Shown here one piece after another: positions 1 to 9,889 of a stretch of 64,000 nt of DNA (position 1 is the first letter of the stretch; each line of letters begins with the position of its first letter). A model generated the notes under the pieces. That model saw only the letters and a program-made list of their open reading frames with translations, was not told where the DNA came from and searched no databases. The DNA is taken from NCBI RefSeq assembly GCF_003789055.1, contig NZ_ML119085.1, positions 186,001-250,000 of the forward strand. Direction: 5' to 3'. Source of the DNA: Histidinibacterium lentulum. GTDB lineage: Bacteria > Pseudomonadota > Alphaproteobacteria > Rhodobacterales > Rhodobacteraceae. The translations under genes were made by a program, and so were the position numbers.

Positions 1-261
1 GGCGCGCGCGAAGAGGTCCTGCGCAAGCGCCCGCGAGCGCGGCACGATGAGCACGGAGGATGCCGCCTCCGGCCACTCACGTCCCGCCGCATAGCCCCGC
101 GCCGCCCAGGCCTCCACGTCGGGGCGAAAGCCCGACACCACGACCGCCCTCTCCGGGCCGAACGGCAGCTCGAGATCGGCGGGCGGGCGCACCACCGCGA
201 CCGCCCCTTCGGGAAGCGCAAGCGGGCCGCTCAAGGCAGCCTCGAGGCGTGGCGCAGCCAT
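1..261 (-). CDS. RsmC-like class I SAM-dependent methyltransferase, N-terminal fragment
   Basis: An open frame runs from ATG at 261 off the left edge of the window (87 codons visible, no stop). The translation contains PLALPEGAVAVVRPP and VVVSGFRPDVEAWAARGYAA. This resembles the N-terminal half of the 16S rRNA m2G1207 methyltransferase (RsmC)-like proteins usually found just downstream of clpS in Rhodobacterales. The catalytic Rossmann half would lie outside the window. clpS on the same strand ends 16 bases before this start, so the two are probably co-transcribed. The family is recognised from remembered sequence pattern and context; no catalytic motif is visible. Confidence 0.6.
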   Translation of the reverse strand, partial: MAAPRLEAALSGPLALPEGAVAVVRPPADLELPFGPERAVVVSGFRPDVEAWAARGYAAGREWPEAASSVLIVPRSRALAQDLFARA

Positions 262-277
262 CCGCCCGTCCCCGCGC

Positions 278-619
278 CTATTCCTTTTCCATGGTGCACT
301 GCAGCGGATGCTGGTGGCGCTGCGCGAAATCCATCACCTGCGCCACCTTCGTCTCCGCGATCTCGAAGGAGAACACGCCCACGACCGCCAGGCCCTTCTT
401 GTGCACCGTCAGCATCAGCTCGAAGGCCTGGGCATGGGACATTCCGAAGAACCGTTCCAGCACATGCACGACGAATTCCATCGGCGTGTAGTCGTCATTG
501 AGGATCAGAACCTTGTAGAGCGGCGGCTTCTTCGTCTTCGGACGCGTCTCCAGCTTGACGCCGGTGTCAGACCCACCGCCGTCCTCCTTGTCCGCCATCA
601 TGAAGATGTCAGTGGGCAT
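278..619 (-). CDS. clpS: ATP-dependent Clp protease adaptor ClpS
   Basis: ClpS delivers N-degron substrates (proteins with bulky hydrophobic N-termini) to the ClpAP unfoldase-protease in the cytoplasm. The 113-residue protein has an acidic/polar N-terminal tail and then the ClpS core, with [18 protein letters not shown] around residues 37-54 and [15 protein letters not shown] around 81-95. These include the conserved Asn-Asp of the substrate pocket. Start at 619 is favoured because GGAG sits about six bases upstream; ATGs at 601 and 598 are alternatives that would only shorten the tail. It precedes an RsmC-like gene on the same strand and is divergent from the HAD gene. No ClpA is in view. 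Confidence 0.95.
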   Translation of the reverse strand: MPTDIFMMADKEDGGGSDTGVKLETRPKTKKPPLYKVLILNDDYTPMEFVVHVLERFFGMSHAQAFELMLTVHKKGLAVVGVFSFEIAETKVAQVMDFAQRHQHPLQCTMEKE

Positions 620-703
620 CAGCTGCTCCGGCCTCCGGCTCTCGCGTTGCTCTGTCTCGGCCCCGTAATATATGCGAAGCGCGCTTCAAGGAAAGTGGTT
701 CCC

Positions 704-1408
704 ATGTCCCGACCCGCACACGACCCTCCGGTCTGGACCGTGGGCTTCGATGCCGACGATACGCTCTGGCACAACGAGCGCCATTTCCGCCTGACCCAGG
801 ACCGCTTCGCCGAACTGCTTGCCGATCACGCCGGACGAGACCATCTCGAAGAGCGACTCCTCGCGGCCGAACGCCGCAACCTCGGACATTACGGCTACGG
901 GGTTAAGGGATTCACCCTGTCCATGATCGAAACCGCGATCGAGGTGACCTCCGGTCGGGTGCCGTCCGAGGTGATCGCCGACATTCTCGCCGCAGGACGC
1001 GAGATGCTCTCCCACCCGATCGAGTTGCTGCCCCATGCCCGCGAGGCGGTGGAAGCGCTTGCCGGGCGCGCGCGTCTGATGCTGATCACCAAGGGCGACC
1101 TGCTCGACCAGGAGCGCAAGCTGGCGCAATCCGGCCTTGGAGAGCTTTTCGATTCGGTCGAGATCGTCTCGGAAAAGACGGCGCAGACCTACGGCCGGCT
1201 CTTTGCCGGCGCGGGACGGGCGATGATGGTCGGCAATTCGCTCCGCTCCGACGTGCTCCCCGCTCTCGAGGCAGGGGCCTGGGCCGTTCATGTTCCGCAC
1301 GAGATCACATGGGCACTGGAACGGGCCGCCCCGCCCGAGGCGCACCCCCGCTTTCATCGCATCGCCGATCTCGGGGCGCTGCCCGACCTGCTGCGCCGGC
1401 TCGGCTGA
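704..1408 (+). CDS. HAD-superfamily hydrolase
   Basis: Probable cytoplasmic phosphatase of the haloacid dehalogenase superfamily, 234 aa. Motif I is GFDADDTLW, with nucleophile Asp16 and acid/base Asp18. Motif II is the Thr in LMLITKGD, the conserved Lys lies in VSEKTAQTY, and motif IV is MMVGNSLRSDV. The spacing allows a helical cap domain (YjjG-like subclass). Start at 704 is chosen because AAGGAAA lies just upstream and motif I falls at the N-terminus as expected; the longer open frame upstream runs antisense through clpS. Substrate cannot be predicted from sequence. Confidence 0.85.
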   Translation: MSRPAHDPPVWTVGFDADDTLWHNERHFRLTQDRFAELLADHAGRDHLEERLLAAERRNLGHYGYGVKGFTLSMIETAIEVTSGRVPSEVIADILAAGREMLSHPIELLPHAREAVEALAGRARLMLITKGDLLDQERKLAQSGLGELFDSVEIVSEKTAQTYGRLFAGAGRAMMVGNSLRSDVLPALEAGAWAVHVPHEITWALERAAPPEAHPRFHRIADLGALPDLLRRLG

Positions 1409-1655
1409 CCGGCACTTTTTCTTCGCTGGCTGCCCTTGTTTCGCCACATTCGCCGATGTTGCGCAGCTGACCCAGAGTCGCCACCAGATCTTCGTGCCCT
1501 TCATGAAACAGGTGATGCAAGGCACCTTCATGCGGGGCTTTTTGACGGGGCAAGGTCGTGCTAGCGTTTTGCCATAAGATTGACGTACCCGGCATCAGAT
1601 CGGGGCGCATGAGGCAGGCACCGGGTCATCCCGGTCGCAGACAAGGGCAGATGAC

Positions 1656-3041
1656 GTGATCGCACGAACTGGGCGCCCCGCCCGAACGGGGATTCTTCTC
1701 CTTGCCGTCCTCCTTCTGGCGGCGCTGACACCTCTCATGGGCCGTGCCGCGCCCTGGGCCGCCATGGTCATGGATGCCCGCTCCGGCGAGGTCTACCATT
1801 CGGACAATGCCGATACCTCGCTGCATCCGGCGTCGCTGACAAAGATGATGACGCTCTGGGTCGCCTTCGAGGCGGTGGAACGCGGCGAGATCACCCTCGA
1901 CACGATGGTGACCATCCCGCGCGAGGCCGCGGCCGAACCGCCCTCGAAGCTCGGCCTCGTGGCGGGCCAGCAGATCCGCTTCCGCTACCTGCTGCGCGCC
2001 GCCGCCGTCCGCTCCGCCAACGACGCGGCGACCGCGATCGCCTTCGCCGTCTCCGGCTCGGAACAGGCCTTCACCGAGCGCATGACCCGGACCGCCCGCG
2101 CCATGGGCATGACCCGGACGACCTTCAAGAACGCCCACGGCCTGACCGAGACCGGCCACATGTCCTCCGCCCGCGACATGACCATCCTCGGGCGGCACAT
2201 GATCTACGACTGGCCGCAGTACTATAACCTCTTCTCCCGCCGCTCGACCGATGCCGGCGTTGCGACGGTGCAGAACACGAACCGCCGCTTCCTCGACGCC
2301 TATGTCGGCGCCGACGGCATCAAGACCGGTTTCACCAACGCCGCGGGCTCCAACCTCGTGGCCTCCGCCGAACGCAATGGTGTGCGGATCGTCGTCACCG
2401 TCTTCGGGGCGCCGGGCTCCGCCGCGCGTAACGCCCGGGTGGCAGAACTGATGGACCTTGGCTTCGCCCGCGCGCCGTCCCAGGTGGCCCTGCGCCGTCC
2501 GGAACGACCGCCCTATCTCGGCAACGTCGCGGGAGCGACCCGTCTCGCCTCCGCCCCCGTACGTTCTCCAAGGCCGCAAGCCCGGCCCGAGACCGTCTTC
2601 GCGGCGAGCAACGCCGAACGCCGCATCGATCCGGACCTGATCGCCGCCGCCGTTGCCGCCGCCGTGGACGCCTCATCCGAATCCACGCCGCGCGAGATCT
2701 CGGCCACCCCGCCCGAGCCACGGCCCGAAAGCCTGGTCGTCGAGGCGGCGCTCCAGCCGCCCGTCGAACAGGAGGTGATCGAGCGTCTTTCGACGAACTC
2801 CGGCCGCCACTGGGGCATCAACGTGGGCCGTTACGGCTCCCGCTACCGGGCAGAGCGGGTGCTCCTGCGTGTCGCCCTGAACGAGATGTCCACGCTCGAC
2901 GGCGCGCTGCGGCGCATCAACGAAAGCTCCCATGGCTTCGACGCGAATTTCGTCGGCCTGACGCGCGAGACCGCGGAACTCGCCTGCCGCCGGCTCCAGG
3001 CCCGCGGCACCACCTGCTTCATGATCCAGCCGCCCTCCTGA
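1656..3041 (+). CDS. D-alanyl-D-alanine carboxypeptidase with C-terminal SPOR domain
   Basis: Low-molecular-weight penicillin-binding protein that trims the terminal D-Ala of peptidoglycan stem peptides in the periplasm. The 461-aa protein has an N-terminal hydrophobic signal segment (about residues 12-32). The serine-peptidase motifs are complete: Ser60-Leu-Thr-Lys63, Ser120-Ala-Asn122 and Lys223-Thr-Gly225. A low-complexity linker follows (about 285-375), then a C-terminal SPOR-like domain that would bind denuded septal glycan. The start is GTG at 1656 with AAGGG seven bases upstream. In the 247-base gap before it, TTGACG at 1542-1547 is a possible -35 element, but no convincing -10 follows. 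The catalytic part resembles DacA/DacC/DacF. Confidence 0.93.
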   Translation: MIARTGRPARTGILLLAVLLLAALTPLMGRAAPWAAMVMDARSGEVYHSDNADTSLHPASLTKMMTLWVAFEAVERGEITLDTMVTIPREAAAEPPSKLGLVAGQQIRFRYLLRAAAVRSANDAATAIAFAVSGSEQAFTERMTRTARAMGMTRTTFKNAHGLTETGHMSSARDMTILGRHMIYDWPQYYNLFSRRSTDAGVATVQNTNRRFLDAYVGADGIKTGFTNAAGSNLVASAERNGVRIVVTVFGAPGSAARNARVAELMDLGFARAPSQVALRRPERPPYLGNVAGATRLASAPVRSPRPQARPETVFAASNAERRIDPDLIAAAVAAAVDASSESTPREISATPPEPRPESLVVEAALQPPVEQEVIERLSTNSGRHWGINVGRYGSRYRAERVLLRVALNEMSTLDGALRRINESSHGFDANFVGLTRETAELACRRLQARGTTCFMIQPPS

Positions 3042-3047
3042 GGCCGC

Positions 3048-3106
3048 TCCCCGGATTTTCTGGCCGGAAATATCCCGGGGACGCCGCAGGCGGGGGGCAG
3101 CGCCCC
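3048..3106 (+). repeat. Dispersed palindromic repeat, family A, copy 1
   Basis: Intergenic element between two convergent genes. It consists of a near-palindrome TTTTCTGGCCGGAAATATCC followed by CCGGGG and then a GGGGGCAGCGCCCC block. The same two-part layout recurs at 33255-33300 (inverted) and 54478-54550. All three copies are between genes. Confidence 0.7.
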
Positions 3107-3197
3107 CTCCCCGGTCGCCGCGCCGTGACGGCGGCGGATCGGCGCGCCGACGGGACGGCGGGCGGGGCGTCTGCGCAGCAGAGCGCCGCACCGCCGG

Positions 3198-4802
3198 TCA
3201 CTCCGCCGCGTCGAGCTCCATGAAGGCCGCCTGCATCAGCTCGCGCGTATAGGCCGTCCGCGGCCGGCGGAAGATCTCCTCGGCGGGTCCCGCCTCCACC
3301 ACGTCGCCCTGCTTCATCACCATCACCCGGTGGCTCAGCGCGCGGACCACCTTCAGGTCGTGGCTGATGAAGAGATAGGCCAGCCGGTGCCGCGCCTGCA
3401 GGTCTCGCAACAGCTCCACGATCTGCACCTGCACCGTCATGTCGAGCGCCGAGGTGGGCTCGTCCAGCACCAGAAGCTTCGGGCGCAGGATCATCGCCCG
3501 GGCGATGGCGATGCGCTGCCTTTGCCCGCCGGAAAATTCGTGCGGATAGCGGTCCATCATCGCCGGATCGAGCCCCACCTCGGCCATGATTTCCGCAACA
3601 AGCACGCGCTTGTCCTCGCCCGTCGAGATGCCGTGCACGTCGAGCCCTTCGGAGATGATCTCCGCCACCGTCATCCGGGGCGACAGCGAGCCGTAAGGGT
3701 CCTGGAAGACGATCTGCATGTCGCCCCTGAGCGGTCGCATCTGCCGCTGGCCGAAGCCATGGATATCGCGCCCCATGAACACGATCCGCCCCTCTGACCG
3801 GATCAGCCGCATCACGGCGAGCGCCAGCGTGGTCTTGCCCGATCCGCTCTCGCCCACGATGCCCACGGTCTCGCCCGCCCGGACCTCCAGCGTCGCATCG
3901 TTCACCGCCTTGATATGGCCCACGGTGCGCTTCAGCAGTCCGCGATGGATCGGGAACCAGATGCGCAGCTTCTCCACCGCCGCGATCACCTGGGCATCGC
4001 CCGGCACCGGCAGGGGCGCGCCCGTGCTCTCCGCGGACAGTAGCTTGATCGTGTAGGGATGCTGCGGCCGCTCGAAGATCTCCTCGACCGGCCCCTGCTC
4101 CACGATCTCGCCGTCCTTCATCACGCAGACCCTGTCCGCGATCTGTCGCACGATGGTCAGGTCGTGGGTGATGAAGAGAAGCGACAGCTTCGTGCGCTCC
4201 TTCAGCTCCGCCAGCAGGTTCAGGATCTGAGCCTGGATCGTGACGTCGAGCGCCGTCGTCGGCTCGTCGGCGATCAGAAGCTGCGGATCGTTGGCCAGCG
4301 CCATGGCGATCATCACCCGCTGCCGCTGTCCGCCCGACAACTGGTGCGGATAGGCGCCGAGCCGGGTCTCGGGATCGCGGATGCCCACCTGGTGCAGCAG
4401 CTCGAGGATACGAACGCGCACCGCCTCGCCCCTCAGCCCCTGATGCAGCTCGATCGATTCCCTCAGCTGCTTTTCCAGCGTGTGCAGCGGATTGAGCGAT
4501 GTCATCGGCTCCTGAAAGATGAAGCTGATGTCGTTGCCCCGGATACCGCGCAAGGTCCGCTCGTCGGCGCCCAGCATCTCGGTGCCCTCGTATCGCACCG
4601 TGCCCGACAGCTCTGCATTGTCGCCCAGGAGCCGCACGGTGGACAGCGCCGTGACCGACTTCCCCGAACCGCTTTCCCCCACGAGCGCCACGGTCTCGCC
4701 GCGCCCCACGTCAAAGCTCACGCCTTTGACCGCGGGCGTCATCACCCCCTCCTGGCGGAACCGCACCTGCAACCCGCGCACCTGGAGAATGGGATCGCTC
4801 AT
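3198..4802 (-). CDS. yejF: Peptide ABC transporter, fused dual ATP-binding protein (YejF-like)
   Basis: Cytoplasmic energising subunit of an oligopeptide/microcin-C-type ABC importer. The 534-aa chain carries two complete nucleotide-binding domains. The first has Walker A GESGSGKS near residue 40 and signature [15 protein letters not shown]. The second has a second GESGSGKT near residue 319 and [15 protein letters not shown]. Each half ends with the oligopeptide-ABC extension ([10 protein letters not shown] and [10 protein letters not shown]). E. coli YejF has this two-domain layout, whereas Opp/Dpp systems use two separate ATPases. The start overlaps the yejE stop as ATGA, indicating translational coupling. 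It is last in yejA-yejB-yejE-yejF. Confidence 0.93.
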   Translation of the reverse strand: MSDPILQVRGLQVRFRQEGVMTPAVKGVSFDVGRGETVALVGESGSGKSVTALSTVRLLGDNAELSGTVRYEGTEMLGADERTLRGIRGNDISFIFQEPMTSLNPLHTLEKQLRESIELHQGLRGEAVRVRILELLHQVGIRDPETRLGAYPHQLSGGQRQRVMIAMALANDPQLLIADEPTTALDVTIQAQILNLLAELKERTKLSLLFITHDLTIVRQIADRVCVMKDGEIVEQGPVEEIFERPQHPYTIKLLSAESTGAPLPVPGDAQVIAAVEKLRIWFPIHRGLLKRTVGHIKAVNDATLEVRAGETVGIVGESGSGKTTLALAVMRLIRSEGRIVFMGRDIHGFGQRQMRPLRGDMQIVFQDPYGSLSPRMTVAEIISEGLDVHGISTGEDKRVLVAEIMAEVGLDPAMMDRYPHEFSGGQRQRIAIARAMILRPKLLVLDEPTSALDMTVQVQIVELLRDLQARHRLAYLFISHDLKVVRALSHRVMVMKQGDVVEAGPAEEIFRRPRTAYTRELMQAAFMELDAAE

Positions 4803-6034
4803 TCGCCGGGCCGCGTTCTGGCCTGCTGCGCCGCCTCGGGCGCCGGCTTTGCGCCGGGCGCCACCTGCTCGACCTTCGCCTCGCCCGAGAAGGTCTTTCT
4901 CGGGTCGAAGGCGTCCCGCACGCCCTCGAAGACGAAGACCAGCAGCGACAGCATGATCGCGAAGGTAAAGAAGGCCGTGAAGCCGAGCCAGGGCGCCTGC
5001 AGGTTCTGCTTGGCCTGAAGCGTCAGTTCCCCGAGGGAGGGCGCCGAGGAGGGCAGCCCGAACCCGAGGAAGTCGAGCGAGGCAAGGGTCGCGATGGCCC
5101 CGGTGACGAGGAAGGGCAGCATGGTGATCGTCGCCACCATGGCGTTGGGCAGCATGTGGCGGAACATGATCGTCATGTTGCCCACGCCCAGCGCCTTCGC
5201 CGCGCGCACATACTCGAAATTCCGCGCGCGCAGGAACTCTGCCCGGACGACGCCCACAAGCGCGGGCCAGCCGAAGAGCACCGTCAGGAACACCAGCAAC
5301 CAGAAACTTCGCCCCAGGATCGCGAAGACGATGATGATGACGTAAAGGCTTGGGATGCCGGTCCAGATCTCGATGAACCGCTGGAACAAGAGGTCCGTCC
5401 AGCCGCCGAAATAGCCCTGCACCGCCCCCGCGACGATCCCGATGAGCGAGGCCGCCACCGTCACGATCAGCGCGAAGGTGATGCTCAGCCGGAAGCCGTA
5501 GATGACCCGCGCGGCGACGTCGCGTTTGGTATCGTCGGTGCCGAGCCAGTTGGTCGGAGAGGGCGGAGAGGGCGCGACTCCGGGAATGTCCACGATGGTG
5601 TCATAGCTGAACGGGATGATCGGCCAGACGGCCCAGCCCTTAACGAACTCCGGATCGTCGATGGCATCCGCCTCGGCGAGCTCGATGGTGCCCTCGGGGT
5701 CGTCGAAACACAGGTCCGCCAGCCCGCCGGTGACGATCAGACACGCCACCTCCACGTCCTTGTAGGCCGCCTCCGTCCGGAAATCGCCTCCGAAATCCTG
5801 CTCCGCATAGAACTGGAAAATCGGCATCCTCAGGTCGCCGCGATAGCTCACCAGCACCGGCTTGTCGTTCGCGATGAACTCCGCAAGGAGCGACAGCCCG
5901 AACAGCACGGCGAAGATCCAGAACGACCAGACCGCCCGACGGTTGCGGCGAAAGTTGTTCAGTCGCCGCTGATTCAGCGGCGACAGCCAGCGCCTGCGGC
6001 GCTCCGGCGGGGCGGGGGCCAGGACCTCGGTCAT
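4799..6034 (-). CDS. yejE: Peptide ABC transporter permease (YejE-like)
   Basis: Inner-membrane permease, 411 aa. The N-terminus is cytosolic and Arg-rich. Then come a first membrane helix (about residues 34-52, [18 protein letters not shown]), a long periplasmic insertion typical of YejE, and a BPD_transp_1 region with the EAA-type loop [13 protein letters not shown]. Start at 6034 is selected because it overlaps the yejB stop as ATGA; a longer open frame upstream reads through yejB in another frame. The C-terminus is Ala/Pro-rich. It should pair with YejB to form the channel. Confidence 0.93.
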   Translation of the reverse strand: MTEVLAPAPPERRRRWLSPLNQRRLNNFRRNRRAVWSFWIFAVLFGLSLLAEFIANDKPVLVSYRGDLRMPIFQFYAEQDFGGDFRTEAAYKDVEVACLIVTGGLADLCFDDPEGTIELAEADAIDDPEFVKGWAVWPIIPFSYDTIVDIPGVAPSPPSPTNWLGTDDTKRDVAARVIYGFRLSITFALIVTVAASLIGIVAGAVQGYFGGWTDLLFQRFIEIWTGIPSLYVIIIVFAILGRSFWLLVFLTVLFGWPALVGVVRAEFLRARNFEYVRAAKALGVGNMTIMFRHMLPNAMVATITMLPFLVTGAIATLASLDFLGFGLPSSAPSLGELTLQAKQNLQAPWLGFTAFFTFAIMLSLLVFVFEGVRDAFDPRKTFSGEAKVEQVAPGAKPAPEAAQQARTRPGE

Positions 6035-7104
6035 CCGCGCGCCTCGAAGTCGATCCGCGGGTCGATCAGCACATAGGTCAGGTCCGTCAGGATACCGACG
6101 ACAAGCCCGATCAGCGAAAAGGCGAAGAGCGTTCCGAAGACCACCGGATAATCCCGCGCAACCGCCGCCTCGAACCCGAGCCGGCCCAGCCCGTCGAGGG
6201 AGAAGAGCGTCTCGATGATCAGGCTGCCCCCGAAGAACACCCCGATGAACAGCGCCGGAAACCCCGAGATCACGATCAGCATCGCGTTGCGGAAGACGTG
6301 CCCGTAGAGAACCCGGCTTTCGGTCAGTCCCTTGGCGCGAGCCGTCATCACGTACTGTTTCTTGATCTCGTCGAGGAAGCTGTTCTTGGTCAGCAGCGTC
6401 AGTGTGGCAAAGGCCGAAATGGTCGAGGCCAGCACCGGCAGCGTGATGTGCCAGAAGTAATCCGCGATCTTCATGAAGAACGACAGGTCTTCCCAGTTGT
6501 CGCTGGTCAGCCCTCTCAGCGGGAAGATGCGGAAATAGCTGCCCCCCGCGAACAGCACGATCAGCAGGATCGCGAACAGGAACCCCGGGATCGCGTAGCC
6601 CACGATGATCGCGCCGCTCGTCCAGGTATCGAAGGGCGTCCCGTCGCGCACCGCCTTCCTGATCCCCAGGGGAATGGACACCAGATAGGCGATCAGCGTC
6701 GACCACAGGCCAAGGGTGATCGACACCGGCATCTTCTCCAGCACCAGGTCAACAACCGCGATGTTTCGGAAATAGCTCTCCCCGAAATCGAACCGGACAT
6801 AGTCCCACATCATGTTGAGGAACCGCTCCAGCGGCGGCCTGTCGAAGCCGAACTCCCGCTCCAGCTCCGCGATGAACTCCGCCGGCAGGCCCTGGGCGCC
6901 CAAGTACTCGGTGTTGCCCTCGCTCATGACCTCCGAGCCGCCGCCCGAAAAGCTCTCGAACACGTCCCCGCCGCCCTCGAGCCGCGCGAGGATCTGTTCG
7001 ATCGGCCCGCCGGGCACGAACTGGATCAGCGCGAAGTTGAGGATCATGATCCCGAGCAGCGTCGGGATCACGAGCAACAGCCGCCTTATGATATAGGCGC
7101 CCAC
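6031..7104 (-). CDS. yejB: Peptide ABC transporter permease (YejB-like)
   Basis: Inner-membrane permease, 357 aa, starting [20 protein letters not shown], the usual N-terminal helix of oligopeptide-type permeases. The BPD_transp_1 core follows, with the coupling loop [16 protein letters not shown] Gly/Glu-rich periplasmic stretch (about residues 40-75) is longer than in OppB/DppB and fits YejB. The gene lies nine bases after yejA and overlaps yejE by four bases, so the four genes form one operon. Confidence 0.93.
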   Translation of the reverse strand: MGAYIIRRLLLVIPTLLGIMILNFALIQFVPGGPIEQILARLEGGGDVFESFSGGGSEVMSEGNTEYLGAQGLPAEFIAELEREFGFDRPPLERFLNMMWDYVRFDFGESYFRNIAVVDLVLEKMPVSITLGLWSTLIAYLVSIPLGIRKAVRDGTPFDTWTSGAIIVGYAIPGFLFAILLIVLFAGGSYFRIFPLRGLTSDNWEDLSFFMKIADYFWHITLPVLASTISAFATLTLLTKNSFLDEIKKQYVMTARAKGLTESRVLYGHVFRNAMLIVISGFPALFIGVFFGGSLIIETLFSLDGLGRLGFEAAVARDYPVVFGTLFAFSLIGLVVGILTDLTYVLIDPRIDFEARG

Positions 7105-7113
7105 GTCAGCTCC

Positions 7114-9051
7114 TTACCGGCGGAACGCGCCCGCGGCGCGCAATTCCTCGGCCCTCTCGGCGTCGTACCACCAGAAATCGAACTGGCCGAGAGCATAGGG
7201 CGGCATGTCCTCGGGATGGCGGAACATGTCGTAGTAGGAGACCCAATGCTGGTCGTTGAACCACTGCGGGACCTCGAAATGCAGGCTCCGCAGAACCCGG
7301 TCCAGCGACCGCGTCGCGGATTCCAGCTCTTCCAGCGTCTCCGCGCCGACGACCTGCGGAATGATCCGGTCCACCGCCTCGTTCCTGAGACGCTGGATGT
7401 TGCGGCTGCTCTCCCCGGCCGTCTCCGACCCGAACCACTGGAAGAGCACCTGGCCGGGCTCCAGCGTCATGGAAAAGCCCGCGTTCGTCAGGTCGAAATC
7501 GCCTGACAGCCGCCGCTCCTGGTAGGTCGACAGGTCCACCCGCTCCAGCCGCGCGTCGATGCCGAGGAGGCGCAGGTTCTCGATATAGGGGTTCACGATC
7601 CGGTCGAACTGCGGGCTGAATTGCAGGATCACCAGGTCCAGCACCTGGCCGTCCTTTTCGAAGAACCCGCTGTCGCCCACGGTCCAGCCTGCCTCTTCCA
7701 GCAGGCCCGCGGCGCGGCGCAGATTGCTGCGCGGCACCCGGTTCTCCGCGACAGTCGCAACCGCCGGCATCACCGCCTCTTCCGTCAGGATGCTCTCGTC
7801 GAGCAGCCCCTCGGCCACAAGCGGCTCGAGGATCGCCAGCTCGCCCTCCGTTGGCGCACCCACCGCGGCGAGATCGGTATTCACCCAGAACGAGCTTGGC
7901 CGCTCATAGAGCCCGTAGAACAGCGTCTCGTTGGTCCATTCGAAATTGAACATCTGCTCGACGGCTTGCCGGACACGGATGTCCTGCCACTTCTCCTTGT
8001 CGAGCTGGAAGACGAAGGCCTGACGCGTGCCCACGTTGCCGTCCGGAATCGTCTCCGTCACGACCCAGCCCCGGTTGATGGCCGGGAAATCATAGCCCGT
8101 TGCCCAGATCAGCGAGGAGTTCTCCGTGCGGAAGGTGTATTCGCCCGCCTTGAAGGCCTCGAATGCGGCCGAGGCATCGGCGAAATACTCCACCCGGATC
8201 GTCTCGAAATTATTTCGCCCGACACTCCAGTTCAGTTCCCGCGCCCAGTAATCGTGGTTGTAGCGGTACACCACGTCACGGTTGTAGTCGAAACTGTCGA
8301 GCACATAGGCCCCGGTCGACATCAACGGCGACTCCGTCGGCTCGTCGAGCCGGTAGCCGTTCTCCTCGAACCACGCCTGGTTCAGGATCGGCGTGCCGCC
8401 CGCAAAGGAGATCCGGTCCCGGACCGGCGCCTCGTCGGTGAAGCGGAACGTGATCGTGTGGTCATCGGGCGTTTCGATGCTGTCGATCCAGGCGGATCGC
8501 ACCAGACGGAACTCCGGAATGCCCTGCTCGAGAAAGAGCTCGGTCGAATACCTCACATCCTGCGACGTTACCGGCGTGCCGTCCGAGAATGTCACGTCAT
8601 CGCGGAGATTGAAGGTCACGTAGGAGATATCCTCGGGATACTCCATCGTCGTGCACATGAAGCAATAGAGCGCATAGGGGTCGTCGGCAGTGGACGTCAG
8701 CACCGCTTCGCTTCCGATGGTGGCAAGGCTCGCCGACACGCCCGCGAACGCATAGGGATTGAAGCTGTCGAAGGTCCCCTGCGCCCAGGTCGAAATCTCC
8801 CCGCCCTTGGGCGCGTCCGGGTTTACATAGGCCAGATGCTCGAAGTCGGGCCCGTAGACCGGCTCGCCGAAGTTGGCATAGGCATGGGTGACCGTGACCC
8901 CGTCCTGGGCCCGCACCATGCCCGCCGCAATGGCGGCAATGGCGGTACAGAGCCCCAGGGCGGTCCATATCGACCGCGACCGCCGATCCTCGCGGGACGA
9001 ATGTGGGGCAAGGGCAACGGCGGCAGACGCGGCGGGACGGCGATGGGTCAT
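7114..9051 (-). CDS. yejA: Peptide ABC transporter periplasmic substrate-binding protein (YejA-like)
   Basis: Solute-binding protein of the SBP_bac_5 family, 645 aa, that captures peptides in the periplasm for YejBEF. The N-terminus has an Arg-rich leader then a hydrophobic stretch (about residues 28-46) ending VRAQ, a signal peptide with an unusually long n-region. Mature-protein family motifs include GEPVYGPDFEHLAYVNPDAP, ISTWAQGTFDSFNPYAF and HYWARELNWSVGR. GAGGAGA six bases upstream supports the 9051 start. In enterobacteria and rhizobia this transporter takes up microcin C and host antimicrobial peptides; the substrate here is inferred only. Confidence 0.92.
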   Translation of the reverse strand: MTHRRPAASAAVALAPHSSREDRRSRSIWTALGLCTAIAAIAAGMVRAQDGVTVTHAYANFGEPVYGPDFEHLAYVNPDAPKGGEISTWAQGTFDSFNPYAFAGVSASLATIGSEAVLTSTADDPYALYCFMCTTMEYPEDISYVTFNLRDDVTFSDGTPVTSQDVRYSTELFLEQGIPEFRLVRSAWIDSIETPDDHTITFRFTDEAPVRDRISFAGGTPILNQAWFEENGYRLDEPTESPLMSTGAYVLDSFDYNRDVVYRYNHDYWARELNWSVGRNNFETIRVEYFADASAAFEAFKAGEYTFRTENSSLIWATGYDFPAINRGWVVTETIPDGNVGTRQAFVFQLDKEKWQDIRVRQAVEQMFNFEWTNETLFYGLYERPSSFWVNTDLAAVGAPTEGELAILEPLVAEGLLDESILTEEAVMPAVATVAENRVPRSNLRRAAGLLEEAGWTVGDSGFFEKDGQVLDLVILQFSPQFDRIVNPYIENLRLLGIDARLERVDLSTYQERRLSGDFDLTNAGFSMTLEPGQVLFQWFGSETAGESSRNIQRLRNEAVDRIIPQVVGAETLEELESATRSLDRVLRSLHFEVPQWFNDQHWVSYYDMFRHPEDMPPYALGQFDFWWYDAERAEELRAAGAFRR

Positions 9052-9117
9052 GGCGCTCTCCTCTTTGCACGCGCGCCTTCGGTCATAGGCGGTCCGGGCG
9101 CACCTTTCCTTCAGATG

Positions 9118-9147
9118 TAGCTAAAGTTGCGCATGTCGAACATGCAA
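9118..9147 (-). promoter_or_regulatory. Candidate promoter and operator palindrome upstream of yejA
   Basis: Reading the minus strand, TTGCAT (9147-9142) is followed about 17 bases later by TTAGCT (9124-9119), a plausible sigma-70-type pair. A perfect inverted repeat GCATGT-CGA-ACATGC occupies 9131-9145 and overlaps the -35 hexamer, as expected for a repressor site. The regulator is not known. Confidence 0.35.
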
Positions 9148-9192
9148 GGCGCGAAAACGTCAGCTCTCCGTGAGCCGCGCCGCCGCAATGCG

Positions 9193-9217
9193 AAAGGCCG
9201 CCCGACCGGGCGGCCCT
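9193..9217 (-). terminator. Intrinsic terminator downstream of the cytochrome c gene
   Basis: An eight-base-pair GC stem, GGCCGCCC (9196-9203) with GGGCGGCC (9208-9215), has loop GACC. In the minus direction it is followed by a short TTT. It lies about 40 bases past the stop codon of the cytochrome gene and between it and the yejABEF operon. Confidence 0.55.
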
Positions 9218-9257
9218 GCTGCAATCCTCATCGGCCCCGCTGCGCGGCCGTTTCCCG

Positions 9258-9773
9258 TCAGTCGTCGAGGCTGTCGAGATAGGCGATCAGGTTCGCCCGG
9301 TCGCCGACCCGCCGCATTCCGTTGTAGCCCATCGACGTACCCGGCGCCCAGCCCGACGGGTCCTCGAGAAAGGCATTCAGGTTCTCGGGGCTCCAGACAT
9401 CGGCCTTTTCCTGCAAGGCGCCAGAGTAGTTGAAACCGTCCACGGCGGCGATCTCGCGTCCGACGACCCCATGCAGATAGGGCCCGGTGCCGTTCACCCC
9501 CTGCTCCGTGGCATGACAGGCTTGGCAGTTCCGCCACAGCGCCTCACCCGCGGCGGCATCGGCGGAAGCGAAGACCTCCTCGAAGCTCGGCCCTTCCTCG
9601 ACCGGCTCGTCCGACACTTCATCGCCCTCCACCGGAATGATGTAGGCCTGCTCCGGATGGTAGTGGCCGTAGGAGCCGTAGATCGCCGAGGAAGCCCAGC
9701 TGCCCAGCAGGAAGATCAGGAGAGCTCCGCAGAATCCGCCCAACAGCTTCGTAAGCGTCATTGTGTCGAACAT
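9258..9773 (-). CDS. Membrane-anchored c-type cytochrome (cytochrome c552/cy-like)
   Basis: Class I cytochrome c tethered to the periplasmic face of the inner membrane, probably an electron carrier between the bc1 complex and terminal oxidases (CycM/CycY role). The 171-aa protein has one N-terminal membrane helix (about residues 10-31). A Glu/Pro-rich linker (about 47-62) follows, then the heme domain with Cys83-Gln-Ala-Cys86-His87 and axial Met148 in GTSMGYNG. Start at 9773 places the anchor at the N-terminus; upstream in-frame ATGs at 9791 and 9845 lack good ribosome sites. Divergent from pheA. Confidence 0.9.
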   Translation of the reverse strand: MFDTMTLTKLLGGFCGALLIFLLGSWASSAIYGSYGHYHPEQAYIIPVEGDEVSDEPVEEGPSFEEVFASADAAAGEALWRNCQACHATEQGVNGTGPYLHGVVGREIAAVDGFNYSGALQEKADVWSPENLNAFLEDPSGWAPGTSMGYNGMRRVGDRANLIAYLDSLDD

Positions 9774-9889
9774 GTCGCGTTCCGTCCCCATCTCTTGTCG
9801 CCGGTCATGTATCCGCTTGGGTGCGACCGGCGCAAGATGTAGCACCGCGACGAAATGCCCATTTTCCGACCTTGGGGGAGGTCATTGGA

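Noticed and set aside
1542-1580. TTGACG ... CATAAGAT as the carboxypeptidase promoter
   Set aside because: No -10-like hexamer falls at 15-19 bases; the nearest candidates give spacers of about 13 or 27.
1305-1610. Minus-strand ORF with a fairly protein-like stretch (HEGHEDLVATLGQLRNIGE)
   Set aside because: It runs without a stop into the antisense of the HAD gene and has no ribosome site or recognisable family.
4059-5018. Long open frames antisense to yejF and yejE
   Set aside because: High GC removes stop codons from the opposite strand. The translations are His/Arg/Gln/Leu-rich shadows of clear ABC transporter genes.
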